Position numbers and translations under genes: made by a program
The notes under the pieces: generated by a model
Told to the model about the DNA's origin: nothing
Databases searched by the model: none
The model's input: the letters and a program-made list of their open reading frames with translations, nothing else
Part shown: one piece after another, positions 42,183 to 50,463 of the stretch
Numbering within the stretch: position 1 is the first letter of the stretch
Layout: every line of letters begins with the position of its first letter
Source of the DNA: Elusimicrobiota bacterium
GTDB lineage: Bacteria > Elusimicrobiota > Elusimicrobia > UBA1565 > UBA9628
NCBI GenBank assembly: GCA_003452935.1
Contig: DMMY01000025.1
Coordinates: 1-64,000, forward strand
Reading direction: 5' to 3'
Length of the DNA: 64,000 nucleotides

Positions 42183-43051
42183 GCCAGATCCTGGCCATGC
42201 TCAAGCCTGACTTCCTGCTGCACCACGCCCTTTTCGGCAGCGTGGCCATGGGTCTGGTCTGCCCCTTGGTCGGGGTGTATTTCGTGCTCCGGCGCCTCGT
42301 GTTTTGGGGCGTGGCCCTGCCCCAGGTCTCCGCGGCGGGCATCGCTTTCGCCTTCATGCTCCAGGGCTTCGGCCTCAATGTGCTTGCCGGCTCGGAGAGC
42401 CAGGAGAGGCATTTGGCGATTTTGGCCTCGATGGCGTTTACGGGCGTGAGCATCCTTTTCTTGGCCGTGCTGGAGCGGCGGGGCAAGGGCGTCTCGGAAG
42501 GCCGCATCGGCGCGCTCTACGCCCTGGCGTGGGCGGCATCGATCCTCTTTGTCTCCTGGAACGCGGCTGGCGAGACCGAGATGCTGGGCCTGCTCAAAGG
42601 CGAGCTCGTGGCTATTTCCGAGACCGACTTTCACGCCATGCTGGACGTCTTTATGATCATTGCGGCCTGCATGTTTCTCTTTCAAAGAGAATTCCTGCTC
42701 GTGTCCTATGACCGCGACATGGCGGTCACGCTGGGCCGCAGCGCGCTCATTTGGGACGCGGCCCTCTATCTGATCGTCGGGCTGACGGTATCCCTGGGCG
42801 TGATGACCGTGGGGCCATTGGTGATATTCGGCTTCCTGGTCGTGCCTCCGATGGCGGCCCTGCCCTGGGCTCGAGGCATGACGTCTTTTTCCGTGATTGC
42901 CTCGCTTTGCGGGGGAGCCAGCGCCCTGCTGGGCTTTTATGCGTCGTACGTGTACGATTTACCCCTGGGACCGACCGTCGTTTGCGCCGCCGCGGTCTTT
43001 CTCGTTCTGTCCTGGATTCTGCGGGCGGCAAAGGACTGGTGCCAGACGTGA
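42179..43051 (+). CDS. Metal ABC transporter permease (ZnuB type)
   Basis: 290 residues with about eight to nine transmembrane helices. Family features: CPLVGVYFVLRRLVFWGVALPQVSAAGIAFAF and later VTVGPLVIFGFLVVPPMAALPWAR. It forms the inner-membrane channel for Zn or Mn. It overlaps znuC by four bases. The last codons (WCQT and stop) come from palindromic element copy 2, exactly as in the rhodanese gene, so the native C-terminus may have been trimmed by insertion. Confidence 0.9.
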   Translation: MSQILAMLKPDFLLHHALFGSVAMGLVCPLVGVYFVLRRLVFWGVALPQVSAAGIAFAFMLQGFGLNVLAGSESQERHLAILASMAFTGVSILFLAVLERRGKGVSEGRIGALYALAWAASILFVSWNAAGETEMLGLLKGELVAISETDFHAMLDVFMIIAACMFLFQREFLLVSYDRDMAVTLGRSALIWDAALYLIVGLTVSLGVMTVGPLVIFGFLVVPPMAALPWARGMTSFSVIASLCGGASALLGFYASYVYDLPLGPTVVCAAAVFLVLSWILRAAKDWCQT

Positions 43052-43135
43052 ACTTTCGGAACTTGTTTCTGGGGATGCTGTCTAAAAGTGCATGAATGCA
43101 AATTCTAAAAGTTCACGAAGTTCACGTCTGGCACC
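43038..43135 (-). mobile_element. 98-bp palindromic element, copy 2 (REP/MITE-like)
   Basis: Read on the minus strand this starts GGTGCCAGACGTGAACTTCG and ends with its inverted copy. It aligns with copy 1 at 35990-36087 over the full 98 bp, without gaps, at about 83% by hand count; most differences are transitions in the middle. It provides the stop codon of the ABC permease gene on the plus strand and lies 44 bases before the oligopeptidase gene. Confidence 0.85.
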
Positions 43136-43179
43136 ATCATCACTTGACTAAGCGCGACAATTAAAGGAAATTATGTCTT

Positions 43180-45075
43180 ATGAAACATAACCATCCTCTT
43201 TTCGCGACCCTGGCGGTCTTTGCCGCCATGAACATAGCCCCGGCCCTGCGCGCCGGCGAGCGTTCCGAGGTGCCTGAGAAATATAAGTGGAAGACCTCGG
43301 ACCTTTATCCCACGGACGAGGACTGGTTCAAAGCCAAGGATGATATTTTCGCCCGAATCCCCAAGATGGCGGAGTTCCAGGGAAAGCTCGGAGAATCAGC
43401 CGGCCGTTTCCATTCGGCCCTGGCGGCTATCATGGATCTGGACCAGGATCTCTCGCGCCTTCAAACCTTCGCCCATATGCGCAGCGACGAGGACACGCGC
43501 GTTGACAGGACGCGCGGGATGAAGCAGGCGGCCGAGGAGCTGGCCGTCAAGTTCACGGCCGCCGTTTCTTACGTGCGTCCCGAGATACTCTCGGTGGGCG
43601 GCGCCAAGATAGCCGGTTTCATAGCCGCGGACAAGCGGCTGGCGCTTTACAAACCCTGGTTAGACGACATCCTGCGCTATGGACCGCACACCTTGAGCGC
43701 CCCGGAGGAGAAGGTCGTGTCCCAGGCGGCCATGATGGCCGGAGCCGGGGAGGATGCCTACGGCACGTTCACCAACGCGGACCTCCCCTACCCCGAAATC
43801 ACCCTGTCCTCGGGAGAGAAAGTCCGCCTTGACGCGCAGGCCTATACCAAGTACCGGGCCTCCACGGATCGATCGGACCGGAGCAAGGTTTTCCAGGCTT
43901 TTTGGTCCAAATACAAGGAATTCGAGCGCACCCTGGCGACGACGCTGTATTCCCAGGTAAAATCCCACATTTTTGAAAAGGAAGTCCATAAGCACCCGAG
44001 CTGCCTGGACGCGGCGCTTTTCAGATCGAACGTCCCGTCTAGCGTCTACAAGCAGCTCATCTCCGGAGTGCACGCCAACCTCCCGACCCTGCACCGCTAT
44101 CTCAAGCTGCGCCAGCGCATCATGCGCGTGGACCAATTGCGCTACGAGGATCTCTACGCGCCCATCGTGGCCAAGGTCGAGCTGCGCTACACTCCCGAGG
44201 AGGCCAAAGCCCTGGTCCTTCAATCGCTTAAGCCCTTGGGCGCTCAATACGTGGCGGATCTTAGCTCGGGTTTTGAGAAAGGCTGGGTGGACTTCATGCC
44301 CACGACGGGGAAGAGATCGGGCGCTTACTCGACCGGCGTCTACGGGGTGCATCCTTATCAGCTTCAGAACTTCACGGGGATTTACGAGGAAGTCTCGACC
44401 TTGGCCCACGAATCAGGCCACTCCATGCACACCTTCCTCTCGAACAAGAATCAGCCCTACGCCACCCACGACTACAAGATATTCGTGGCCGAGGTGGCCT
44501 CAACCTTGAACGAGAATCTTCTTTTGCATCACATGCTGGGCCGGACCCAGGACAAGGACACCCGGCTGTTCCTGCTGGGTAATTATTTGGACGGCCTGCG
44601 CACCACGCTTTTTAGGCAGACCCTCTTCGCCGAGTTTGAGTGGCGCATTCACGAGCTCGCGGAAAAAGGCGAGCCCCTGACGGGCGAGAAGCTCACGGGG
44701 CTTTATCTGGGCCTGCTCAAGGAGTATTACGGCGACGCCGCCGGAGTCTGCAAGGTCAACGATCTCTACGGCGTCGAGTGGGCCTATATCCCGCATTTTT
44801 ACTATGACTTTTACGTGTATCAATACGCCACGAGCATCACGGCCTCGGCCCAGATCGCGGCCAATATCCGCGCGCAGGCCGCCGCGGGCAAACCCTCGAC
44901 CCAAAGCCGCGACGCCTATCTTAAGATGCTCTCCTCCGGCTCGTCCAAGTATCCCATCGATCTGCTCAAGGACGCCGGCGTGGACATGACTGCGGCCGGC
45001 CCCTTCAACGCCGCCATCCAGGAGATGAACGGGATCATGGATGAGATGGAAAAACTTCTGGGCGGCGACAAATAG
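43180..45075 (+). CDS. Oligoendopeptidase F (M3 family), apparently exported
   Basis: 631 residues. An apparent signal peptide (LFATLAVFAAMNIAPALRAG) precedes the PepF body: the N-terminal lid (VPEKYKWKTSDLYPTDEDWF) and catalytic core with zinc motif TLAHESGHSMHTFLSNKNQP (HExxH) and the distant Glu in FVAEVASTLNENLL. M3 oligopeptidases are normally cytoplasmic, but exported relatives exist. It would cleave short peptides, possibly in the periplasm. AAAGGAAA precedes ATG 43180 with about 12 bases between, a little long. Confidence 0.9.
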   Translation: MKHNHPLFATLAVFAAMNIAPALRAGERSEVPEKYKWKTSDLYPTDEDWFKAKDDIFARIPKMAEFQGKLGESAGRFHSALAAIMDLDQDLSRLQTFAHMRSDEDTRVDRTRGMKQAAEELAVKFTAAVSYVRPEILSVGGAKIAGFIAADKRLALYKPWLDDILRYGPHTLSAPEEKVVSQAAMMAGAGEDAYGTFTNADLPYPEITLSSGEKVRLDAQAYTKYRASTDRSDRSKVFQAFWSKYKEFERTLATTLYSQVKSHIFEKEVHKHPSCLDAALFRSNVPSSVYKQLISGVHANLPTLHRYLKLRQRIMRVDQLRYEDLYAPIVAKVELRYTPEEAKALVLQSLKPLGAQYVADLSSGFEKGWVDFMPTTGKRSGAYSTGVYGVHPYQLQNFTGIYEEVSTLAHESGHSMHTFLSNKNQPYATHDYKIFVAEVASTLNENLLLHHMLGRTQDKDTRLFLLGNYLDGLRTTLFRQTLFAEFEWRIHELAEKGEPLTGEKLTGLYLGLLKEYYGDAAGVCKVNDLYGVEWAYIPHFYYDFYVYQYATSITASAQIAANIRAQAAAGKPSTQSRDAYLKMLSSGSSKYPIDLLKDAGVDMTAAGPFNAAIQEMNGIMDEMEKLLGGDK

Positions 45076-45091
45076 AGCGTGCGCTAAAACA

Positions 45092-46195
45092 GTGGACCTG
45101 ACTCGCATCGCGGGACTTTTCGCCTTTCCGGGCCGGCTCGTGACCATAAAGCCCATAGGCTCGGGCAACGTCAACGACACCTATCTGGCGGTCTTTCGTA
45201 CGCATTTTTCCGAAGAGCTCGGCATCATCCAAAGAATCAACCGCCAGGTCTTCAAGAACCCCTCGTGGATCGTCGAGAACATGCGCGTGGTGACGGAGCA
45301 CGTGCATCAAAGGCTCGAGCGCGAGGCGGACACCGCTGACCGGATATGGCAATTGCCGCGCCTTGTTCCCATACGGGACGGGGGGGACTTCTATCGCGAC
45401 GAGGCGGGCGACTGCTGGCGCGCCATGACGGTCATCGCCTCGGCCGCGTCCTATGACCGCGCCCAGGGGCCGGAGCATGCTTTCGAGGTGGGCACGGTCC
45501 TGGGACAGTTCCATCGCCTGCTGTCGGACTTGGATCCGGCCCGCTTGAGGGACACCTTGCCGGGCTTCCACGTCGCGCCTCTTTACCTCAAGGCTTATGA
45601 CGTCACTCTCCAGGAAGCCTCCGGGTCGGAGCGGCTGCGCGCCTCCGCGGAAGCGAAGCGCCTTCAGCGCTTCATCGAGGCACGTCGCGGCTTGGCGGAT
45701 GTCCTGGAATCGGCCTTGGATAGGAACGAGCTCAAGCTCCGTCTCATCCACGGCGATCCCAAGGTCAACAACATCATGATCGACAACCTGACCGGCAAGG
45801 GCACGAGCATCGTGGATCTCGACACGGTCAAGCCCGGCCTCATCCACTATGACTTCGGCGACGCTTTGCGCTCCATCTGCAATTCCGCGGGCGAGGAGGT
45901 CCAGGATTTGGCCGGGGTGCATTTCGACCTGGACCTTTGCGAGACTTTTGTCAAAGGCTACATGGCGTACGCCCGGGATTTTTTGACCGAAAAGGACCGC
46001 GCTTATCTTTACGACTCGATCCGCCTGATCGCCTTCGAGCTGGGCTTGCGGTTTTTTCAGGACTACCTGGCCGGCAACGTGTACTTCAAGGTCCGCTATC
46101 CGGAGCACAACCTGCAGAGGGCCCGGGTGCAGCTGCGCCTATGCGAATCGATAGAGACCCGAGAGGCCATGATCCGCAAGGCGCTTGAGCATTAA
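45092..46195 (+). CDS. Aminoglycoside phosphotransferase-fold kinase (NahK-like)
   Basis: 367 residues of the APH/choline-kinase fold. KPIGSGNVNDTYLAV is the ATP site, RLIHGDPKVNNIMID the catalytic loop (HGD...N) and IVDLDTVKPGLIHYDFGDALR the metal loop. The arrangement resembles N-acetylhexosamine 1-kinase (NahK), which phosphorylates GlcNAc/GalNAc at C1. Homoserine kinase-like members are an alternative. GTG 45092 is chosen to avoid a 35-base overlap with the pepF gene; ATG 45041 is in frame but overlaps. No ribosome site is evident. Confidence 0.8.
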   Translation: MDLTRIAGLFAFPGRLVTIKPIGSGNVNDTYLAVFRTHFSEELGIIQRINRQVFKNPSWIVENMRVVTEHVHQRLEREADTADRIWQLPRLVPIRDGGDFYRDEAGDCWRAMTVIASAASYDRAQGPEHAFEVGTVLGQFHRLLSDLDPARLRDTLPGFHVAPLYLKAYDVTLQEASGSERLRASAEAKRLQRFIEARRGLADVLESALDRNELKLRLIHGDPKVNNIMIDNLTGKGTSIVDLDTVKPGLIHYDFGDALRSICNSAGEEVQDLAGVHFDLDLCETFVKGYMAYARDFLTEKDRAYLYDSIRLIAFELGLRFFQDYLAGNVYFKVRYPEHNLQRARVQLRLCESIETREAMIRKALEH

Positions 46196-46542
46196 CGGCT
46201 CGCCTCCGCCTCTTCTATTTGCTCGAGCGTCAGCGGTTTGGCCGTCCTATGGGGCGTGGGCTTGGCGCAATAAATTAACAGTGTCCCATGGGAACTGCTG
46301 GTCGGGCGGAAGAACGCATTCGGCCCGCCAGCTATAAGGCAGCGACCCTTTAACGGGTCGCTGCATTCAACAACCCGGGTGCTGACCCTTTTACGGGTCC
46401 GAATTTCCACTGAGGCGCGCGATGCGCTGGTCGAGGAGGTGCTTGTCAAGGAAAACTATGGATTTCTATGACAGGTTTGGTCGTGGCGTTCCTGGATTTC
46501 AGATGTTCCGTTTGACGGAATCAGATGAAACACGGAACGGGG
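46196..46542. other. Intergenic region with hairpins and a possible gene remnant
   Basis: A perfect 10-bp hairpin (GCAGCGACCC, 46339-46348, with GGGTCGCTGC, 46355-46364) lies about 145 bases after the kinase gene. A plus-strand frame ending at 46471 reads VRISTEARDALVEEVL and then VKENYGFL, protein-like but lacking a good start, probably a fragment of a decayed gene. A small dyad GATTCCGTCAAACGGAAC-like is near 46505. I cannot name the fragment. Confidence 0.4.
46339..46364 (+). terminator. 10-bp hairpin, possible terminator
   Basis: Perfect arms GCAGCGACCC and GGGTCGCTGC with the loop TTTAAC. There is no T-run, so it may be a transcription barrier or a remnant repeat. It lies well downstream of the kinase-like gene stop at 46195. 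Confidence 0.4.
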
Positions 46543-46734
46543 TCAGGACTTGTCGCACCAGTAGAAATACATCGCGCGGACATATGTGACGAACCCCAGG
46601 GCTGCCAGTACCCATAGATACTTCTTCACATGCGGCGAGAAGTAGGCCCCGACGATCAGCCCCACGCACATGACGCAGGTCTTCAGGACGCCAAGCTCAA
46701 AGGCGTTATACATCTTGGTCTTGAAAATTTTCAC
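46543..46734 (-). CDS. Small membrane protein, 63 residues
   Basis: A protein of 63 residues with two hydrophobic segments (about 15-31 and 38-56), three internal Cys and C-terminal YFYWCDKS. A GAGGAGA ribosome site lies at good spacing before ATG 46734, which supports a real gene. I do not recognise a family. It sits beside, and reads in the same direction as, the toxin-antitoxin pair and could belong to the same accessory segment. Confidence 0.65.
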   Translation of the reverse strand: MKIFKTKMYNAFELGVLKTCVMCVGLIVGAYFSPHVKKYLWVLAALGFVTYVRAMYFYWCDKS

Positions 46735-46789
46735 ATGATTCTCCTCGATCCCAGCGGTTCTTGCTCGCTTCGCAACGGAGCTGCTCCCC

Positions 46790-47659
46790 TCAGAGCCCGC
46801 AGCTTTTTAGCACGCGGTCCATGGTCAGGTAGGCGTCCTGCCGGATCCGAGCACGCTCCGCTTCCTGCGCGGTGGAGAAGAAGTTGGCGACCCACGACGG
46901 GCCGGCGTCCTTGTCGCTCTTGAACTTCTCCCGGATGCTGCCGAGCCCCTTCTGGAGTCCTGCATTTCCGAGGTTGGGCTTGAGGCGGGAGACAACATCC
47001 TCGATGCCGCTGCCGAAGTAGCGGGCCATAGCGTAGATGTCGTAGGCGTCCTTCTCTTTGTAGCGCGCTCCCAGGGCCAAGCCCTTGAGGCCGAACATCG
47101 CCGGCAGGGAGGCCAGGCACAATGTCACGTTTGAGCGGCCTCCGCTCTCCGGGAGATCGCCTTCCAGATTCAGTGGTTCGTTCCACTGTAAGGCCATCTC
47201 AAGATGCTCGGTCGCCCGGGCAGGAAGTCCGTCCTGGACCTTGCGGTGCCGGTGAGCCTTGCCCTGGCCCAGGGGCGGCTGAGTGGTGAGGAAATCGATT
47301 CCGATGGGGGAGGGCAGGCCGGGGACGGCGCGGTTGAGGCGGTACTTGAGCTCTGGGTCTAGCGTGTAGCCGCGTTCCTGGAGAAGCCGAACGATGGTCT
47401 TGTACTCCTCGCCCGTGATGCGTTCCGGATTGACCGCGAGGTCGATGTCGATAGAGCCGATGTGGCGGAACGGCTGGCCCTGGGAACCGAAGCCCGCGGC
47501 CGCTGGAGTCTGCGGCAGGAGGAAGTACGGCCCCCACCCGCCGATGAGGACAAGGGCATCCCGGTATTCGCCCAGGACGGTCATCACCTCGAGAAGAACG
47601 GATCTCGATGCGTCCGTGACGGCAGAGGCGTAGTCGCGGTCCAGCCTGGGGGAGATCAT
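46790..47659 (-). CDS. AbiEii-like nucleotidyltransferase toxin
   Basis: 289 residues. The nucleotidyltransferase core is visible as IGGWGPYFLL and HIGSIDIDLAVNPERI (the DxD metal site), as in AbiEii/COG2253 toxins, which transfer nucleotides to RNA targets. It starts within the stop codon of the upstream gene (ATGA overlap), the standard arrangement for antitoxin-toxin pairs. The C-terminal half has no more motifs I can name. The phage-abortive role is known for AbiE and is inferred here. Confidence 0.8.
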   Translation of the reverse strand: MISPRLDRDYASAVTDASRSVLLEVMTVLGEYRDALVLIGGWGPYFLLPQTPAAAGFGSQGQPFRHIGSIDIDLAVNPERITGEEYKTIVRLLQERGYTLDPELKYRLNRAVPGLPSPIGIDFLTTQPPLGQGKAHRHRKVQDGLPARATEHLEMALQWNEPLNLEGDLPESGGRSNVTLCLASLPAMFGLKGLALGARYKEKDAYDIYAMARYFGSGIEDVVSRLKPNLGNAGLQKGLGSIREKFKSDKDAGPSWVANFFSTAQEAERARIRQDAYLTMDRVLKSCGL

Positions 47660-48999
47660 GGGTTGGTCTTGGATGTCTGGAAGTATTGTATCGGCTTTCG
47701 GAGCCACTTGGCCAGCCGGGTGAGCTCCTCGGCGTTCGGGACAGCCGCATTTTCCTCCCAGGCTCCGATTTTGTCCGCGGAGACTCCGACGAAGTCGCCA
47801 AGGCCCTGGCGGGTCATGTTCCCGCGCATGCCCATGCGCTCAAGGCGGGCTTTTTTGATGAGCTCTCCAAGGGTGCCAGGCTTGGGACGGGAGATGGACT
47901 CTTTGAACAGCGCCTCGGCCTGGTCGCGGGCCCGGTCATTGAGGTTGACTAAGTCCAGGTAGAGCTGGGTGTTGGATGCGACCATGAGCCCCTTCTTCTC
48001 TTGGGGGAAGTCGAATACCCCGGCATCATAGGGCGTTACCAGAATGGTGTTGGCCCCTGACTCGACGGGGCTGAGGTCCAGTCGCTTGGCCCAATCCGCG
48101 AGGTCGCCGCGGACGTAGAGATGAACCTCGTTGAAGCGCATCTGCGGGGCGACCAGGGAGGCTCCGGCGTACAGGGTCAGGCGGTAGTTGTCGCGCAGGT
48201 CGGCCGGCAGGGCGCGCAGCTTGGTCGCGAGTTCCTCGAAGTCCCTGGCGAGGGAATAATAGTAGGAGAGCTGGTTGGCCTCCTGGAACTTGTAGACCGC
48301 GGCCCAGGCGTCCAGGAGTTCCTTGGGTTTCACCAGGCGGATCGGGCCATTCTCCCGGATGGCGTAGCCTTTCTCAATGAGGCTGATTGCGGCCAAGTCG
48401 GCAGTCCGAAGTGTGATGCCGGCCTCTTGCGCCAGGTCGCGCAATACATAGACCTGGTCTGGGCGCTCTAGCAGGGCGCGGACTATCCGTGAGGATCTGG
48501 CGCTAAACGGAAGGGGAAGCCTGCGTTGCCTCCGCTGAGTGATTCGAGCGGACTTGAGGATGTTCTGAACGGTTGTCGTGGCGGCCTTGGATTCTCGCTC
48601 GATGAAGACGGCATCGAACTGGAGGAGGGCTTCGCCATCCGTTGTAAGCCAGCCCACTCCGGCTTCTCGGAGCACAGCCCTGCCCTCCCGGGAGAGCGAG
48701 GTGGTCACCACCACGGGGTAGGCGTTGGGGAAGCGTTTGGCTGCCAGTTGAAAGCGTCCTATCGCGTTGAGGAGGTACTTGGGCTCTCCCTTGGACTGGA
48801 CCTGGCATAGGAGGGTCTTTGTGGCGTTTCCGATTTTGACTTTGGCCAGGAGGTTGAGCTTGATGGGGCCGGCTTCTATGTCGATCCGGGTCTCTAGGAT
48901 GGTGGCTTGGGGGATCAGGGCAGGGAGCAGCGCGGCCACCTTGCGGGCAAGGGGGTCTTGGTCCGGGTCAGAGCTATTTTGTATTACTTTATATGCCAT
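47656..48999 (-). CDS. AbiEi-like antitoxin/regulator with C-terminal HTH
   Basis: 447 residues. The N-terminal half resembles a restriction-endonuclease-like fold (RIDIEAGPIKLNLLAKVKIG, then LLCQVQSKGEPKYLL). A winged-helix of AbiEi type follows (SSRIVRALLERPDQVYVLRDLAQEAGITLRTADLA), and a second XRE-like helix-turn-helix is at the C-terminus (MTRQGLGDFVGVSADKIGAWEENAAVP). The C-terminal XRE part is larger than in typical AbiEi, about 450 against 200 residues. It probably neutralises and represses the toxin. Promoter and operator sites lie directly upstream of ATG 48999. Confidence 0.78.
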   Translation of the reverse strand: MAYKVIQNSSDPDQDPLARKVAALLPALIPQATILETRIDIEAGPIKLNLLAKVKIGNATKTLLCQVQSKGEPKYLLNAIGRFQLAAKRFPNAYPVVVTTSLSREGRAVLREAGVGWLTTDGEALLQFDAVFIERESKAATTTVQNILKSARITQRRQRRLPLPFSARSSRIVRALLERPDQVYVLRDLAQEAGITLRTADLAAISLIEKGYAIRENGPIRLVKPKELLDAWAAVYKFQEANQLSYYYSLARDFEELATKLRALPADLRDNYRLTLYAGASLVAPQMRFNEVHLYVRGDLADWAKRLDLSPVESGANTILVTPYDAGVFDFPQEKKGLMVASNTQLYLDLVNLNDRARDQAEALFKESISRPKPGTLGELIKKARLERMGMRGNMTRQGLGDFVGVSADKIGAWEENAAVPNAEELTRLAKWLRKPIQYFQTSKTNP

Positions 49000-49045
49000 G
49001 TATACCGTTCGATTTTAGTATAACATAAAGTATACAAAAATCAAT
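49000..49045 (-). promoter_or_regulatory. AbiE promoter with repeated GTATA operators
   Basis: On the minus strand TTGATT, a 16-base spacer and TATACT form a promoter. GTATAC occurs at 49000-49005 and 49030-49035 and GTATA at 49018-49022, so the promoter and leader are covered by short repeats, one pair of them inverted (49018-49035). This pattern fits autoregulation by the antitoxin, as known for AbiEi. Confidence 0.6.
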
Positions 49046-49274
49046 ACCCTGAATGGGGAAGAACTGGCCCAACTTACACTTTTCGCTATTTCGGAAAAAG
49101 GGCTTTAAGGCCTTGATCTATGACCTCATGGAGCAGACGGATGCGGCCGGAGTTGCCGGTGCATGAGATGCGCGCCGTCATTAAGACTGGGGATAACCGA
49201 CTGTTCAAGGCGAAAAAGTTCTTATTTTCGGCGCCTGCGCTGGGCGCTTGACCCGGCATGACTTCAGCCCTAGG
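49006..49274. other. Intergenic region with a possible decayed gene
   Basis: Apart from the abiE promoter, a plus-strand frame reads NGEELAQLTLFAISEKGL and stops at about 49109; an overlapping frame then reads KKGFKALIYDLMEQT and ends by 49168. The two look like one protein broken by a frameshift. I cannot identify it. No ribosome site or terminator is evident. Confidence 0.4.
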
Positions 49275-50201
49275 TTAGATAAACTCCGCCGACATTTCCC
49301 AGCCGAACCTCTCCCCGGGCTCAAGCATCACAAGCCCGCGGCGTTCGTTGAGCGAATTCGGGCCGCCGTACCAGGGCTCGGTGCAAAGGAAGCTGCGCTG
49401 CGCGTCTGCGTAGAAAACAAAGCAGAAATGCTCCGGCGCGGCCTTGGGCGATACGCCGGGAATCTCGCGCTGGCTTACCCGGATGCCGAAAGAAGCGGGA
49501 TCGATCAGCTCGGCCCAGACTTCTCCTGAGGGAAAATCCCCCAGCACGCAGTCCGAGAGCCGCGGAGCGTCGCGCAGCGGCACGCCGCCGGCGTAGTCCG
49601 CGGCGCGGGTCGCGCCCGTGAGCAGGCTCTGGGCCGAGAGCAGCCGCTCCACGCGGGCTGGCGTGCGCACCAGACATGCGCCGGGATCTCCGCCGCGGGC
49701 GAAGGGCAAGGCCCAGGTGATATGGTTTCCAATGGAGAACGGCATGGCTTGGCGGTTGGCGGCTCCGGCCAGCACCTCGACTGCCACGCGCAAGCCCCGG
49801 GGCAAGAGAAAATATTCGGCCTTGAGTTCGTAGTCGAAAGGATAATAGCGCAAGGTCGATGAGTCGCTGCTAGTCCGGCAAAGAATGGAACTAGGCCTCT
49901 GGGAGGCTTGCCAGGCCTGGGTCATGGCAAAGCCGTGAATGGGCATAGGATACTCCTTGGCGCCCAAATTCCAGGAGCCCGGTTCGCCGGCTTCATGGCC
50001 GGCAAGCTGGCGTTGGGTGAAGCTGCGGCCTACCGCGGGAAAGAGCCAGGGCGCTCCGCCTCGCCAGCCGGGCCGCGGGGGAACGGATCGATCCGCGCGA
50101 TAAAGAAGCTCGATCCATTCGCCGCGCCATAAGCGCTGCACGCTGCAGAGCTCGCCGCCCAAGCCCGGCGCCACCGACAGGCGGGAGCCTGTCGAAGTCA
50201 A
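49275..50201 (-). CDS. Aldose 1-epimerase-like (galactose mutarotase fold) protein
   Basis: 308 residues: GGAPWLFPAVGR, HGFAM, the SIGNHITWALPFARGG strand and the closing TEPWYGGPNSLNER motif place it in the galactose mutarotase-like superfamily. The specific catalytic His (HGFA, GNH) can be seen. It would interconvert sugar anomers, but many members have unknown substrates. The start is a TTG at 50201 directly after a hairpin (50175-50194) that overlaps the first codons, so the true start is uncertain. It is the last gene after the AOR and MoaD genes on the minus strand. Confidence 0.75.
   Translation of the reverse strand: MTSTGSRLSVAPGLGGELCSVQRLWRGEWIELLYRADRSVPPRPGWRGGAPWLFPAVGRSFTQRQLAGHEAGEPGSWNLGAKEYPMPIHGFAMTQAWQASQRPSSILCRTSSDSSTLRYYPFDYELKAEYFLLPRGLRVAVEVLAGAANRQAMPFSIGNHITWALPFARGGDPGACLVRTPARVERLLSAQSLLTGATRAADYAGGVPLRDAPRLSDCVLGDFPSGEVWAELIDPASFGIRVSQREIPGVSPKAAPEHFCFVFYADAQRSFLCTEPWYGGPNSLNERRGLVMLEPGERFGWEMSAEFI
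50175..50194 (-). repeat. Small hairpin at the mutarotase-like gene start
   Basis: Perfect 8-bp arms CGACAGGC and GCCTGTCG around GGGA. Similar GACAGGC...GCCTGTC palindromes occur as dispersed repeats in many genomes. It overlaps the first codons of the mutarotase-like gene and is probably not a terminator. Confidence 0.5.
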
Positions 50202-50222
50202 AGTCAGTCTCTGTTCGACGAG

Positions 50223-50447
50223 TCAGCCTCCGGAGAAGATCGGCGCGATTACTATCCGGTCGCCGTTTTTTAGCCGCTGGGAGGGACGGATGGCTTTGCC
50301 GTTTTTGGCCATCATGTGCGGGACGCCCTCCATCCCGAGCCGGGCGATCAGTTTCGCGGCCGTGAACGGAGCAGAGACCTCCAGCTCGTGCTCCGTGAAG
50401 CCGAAGCGCTGGATGAAGTGCCCGAACAGCCTGACCTTGATCCTCAT
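50223..50447 (-). CDS. MoaD/ThiS-like sulfur-carrier protein
   Basis: 74 residues of beta-grasp fold (MRIKVRLFGHF, then KNGDRIVIAPIFSGG) ending in the essential C-terminal Gly-Gly. It lies 16 bases after the aldehyde ferredoxin oxidoreductase gene, in the same direction. AOR enzymes need a W- or Mo-bis-pterin cofactor made with MoaD thiocarboxylate, and MoaD paralogues often lie beside AOR genes. A role in making the AOR cofactor is inferred. A ThiS role is the alternative. Confidence 0.85.
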   Translation of the reverse strand: MRIKVRLFGHFIQRFGFTEHELEVSAPFTAAKLIARLGMEGVPHMMAKNGKAIRPSQRLKNGDRIVIAPIFSGG

Positions 50448-50463
50448 CGGAGACGGCGGAAAG

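Noticed and set aside
50175..50194. Terminator after the MoaD-like gene
   Set aside because: The hairpin has no T-run and overlaps the start of the next gene; it looks like a dispersed palindrome.
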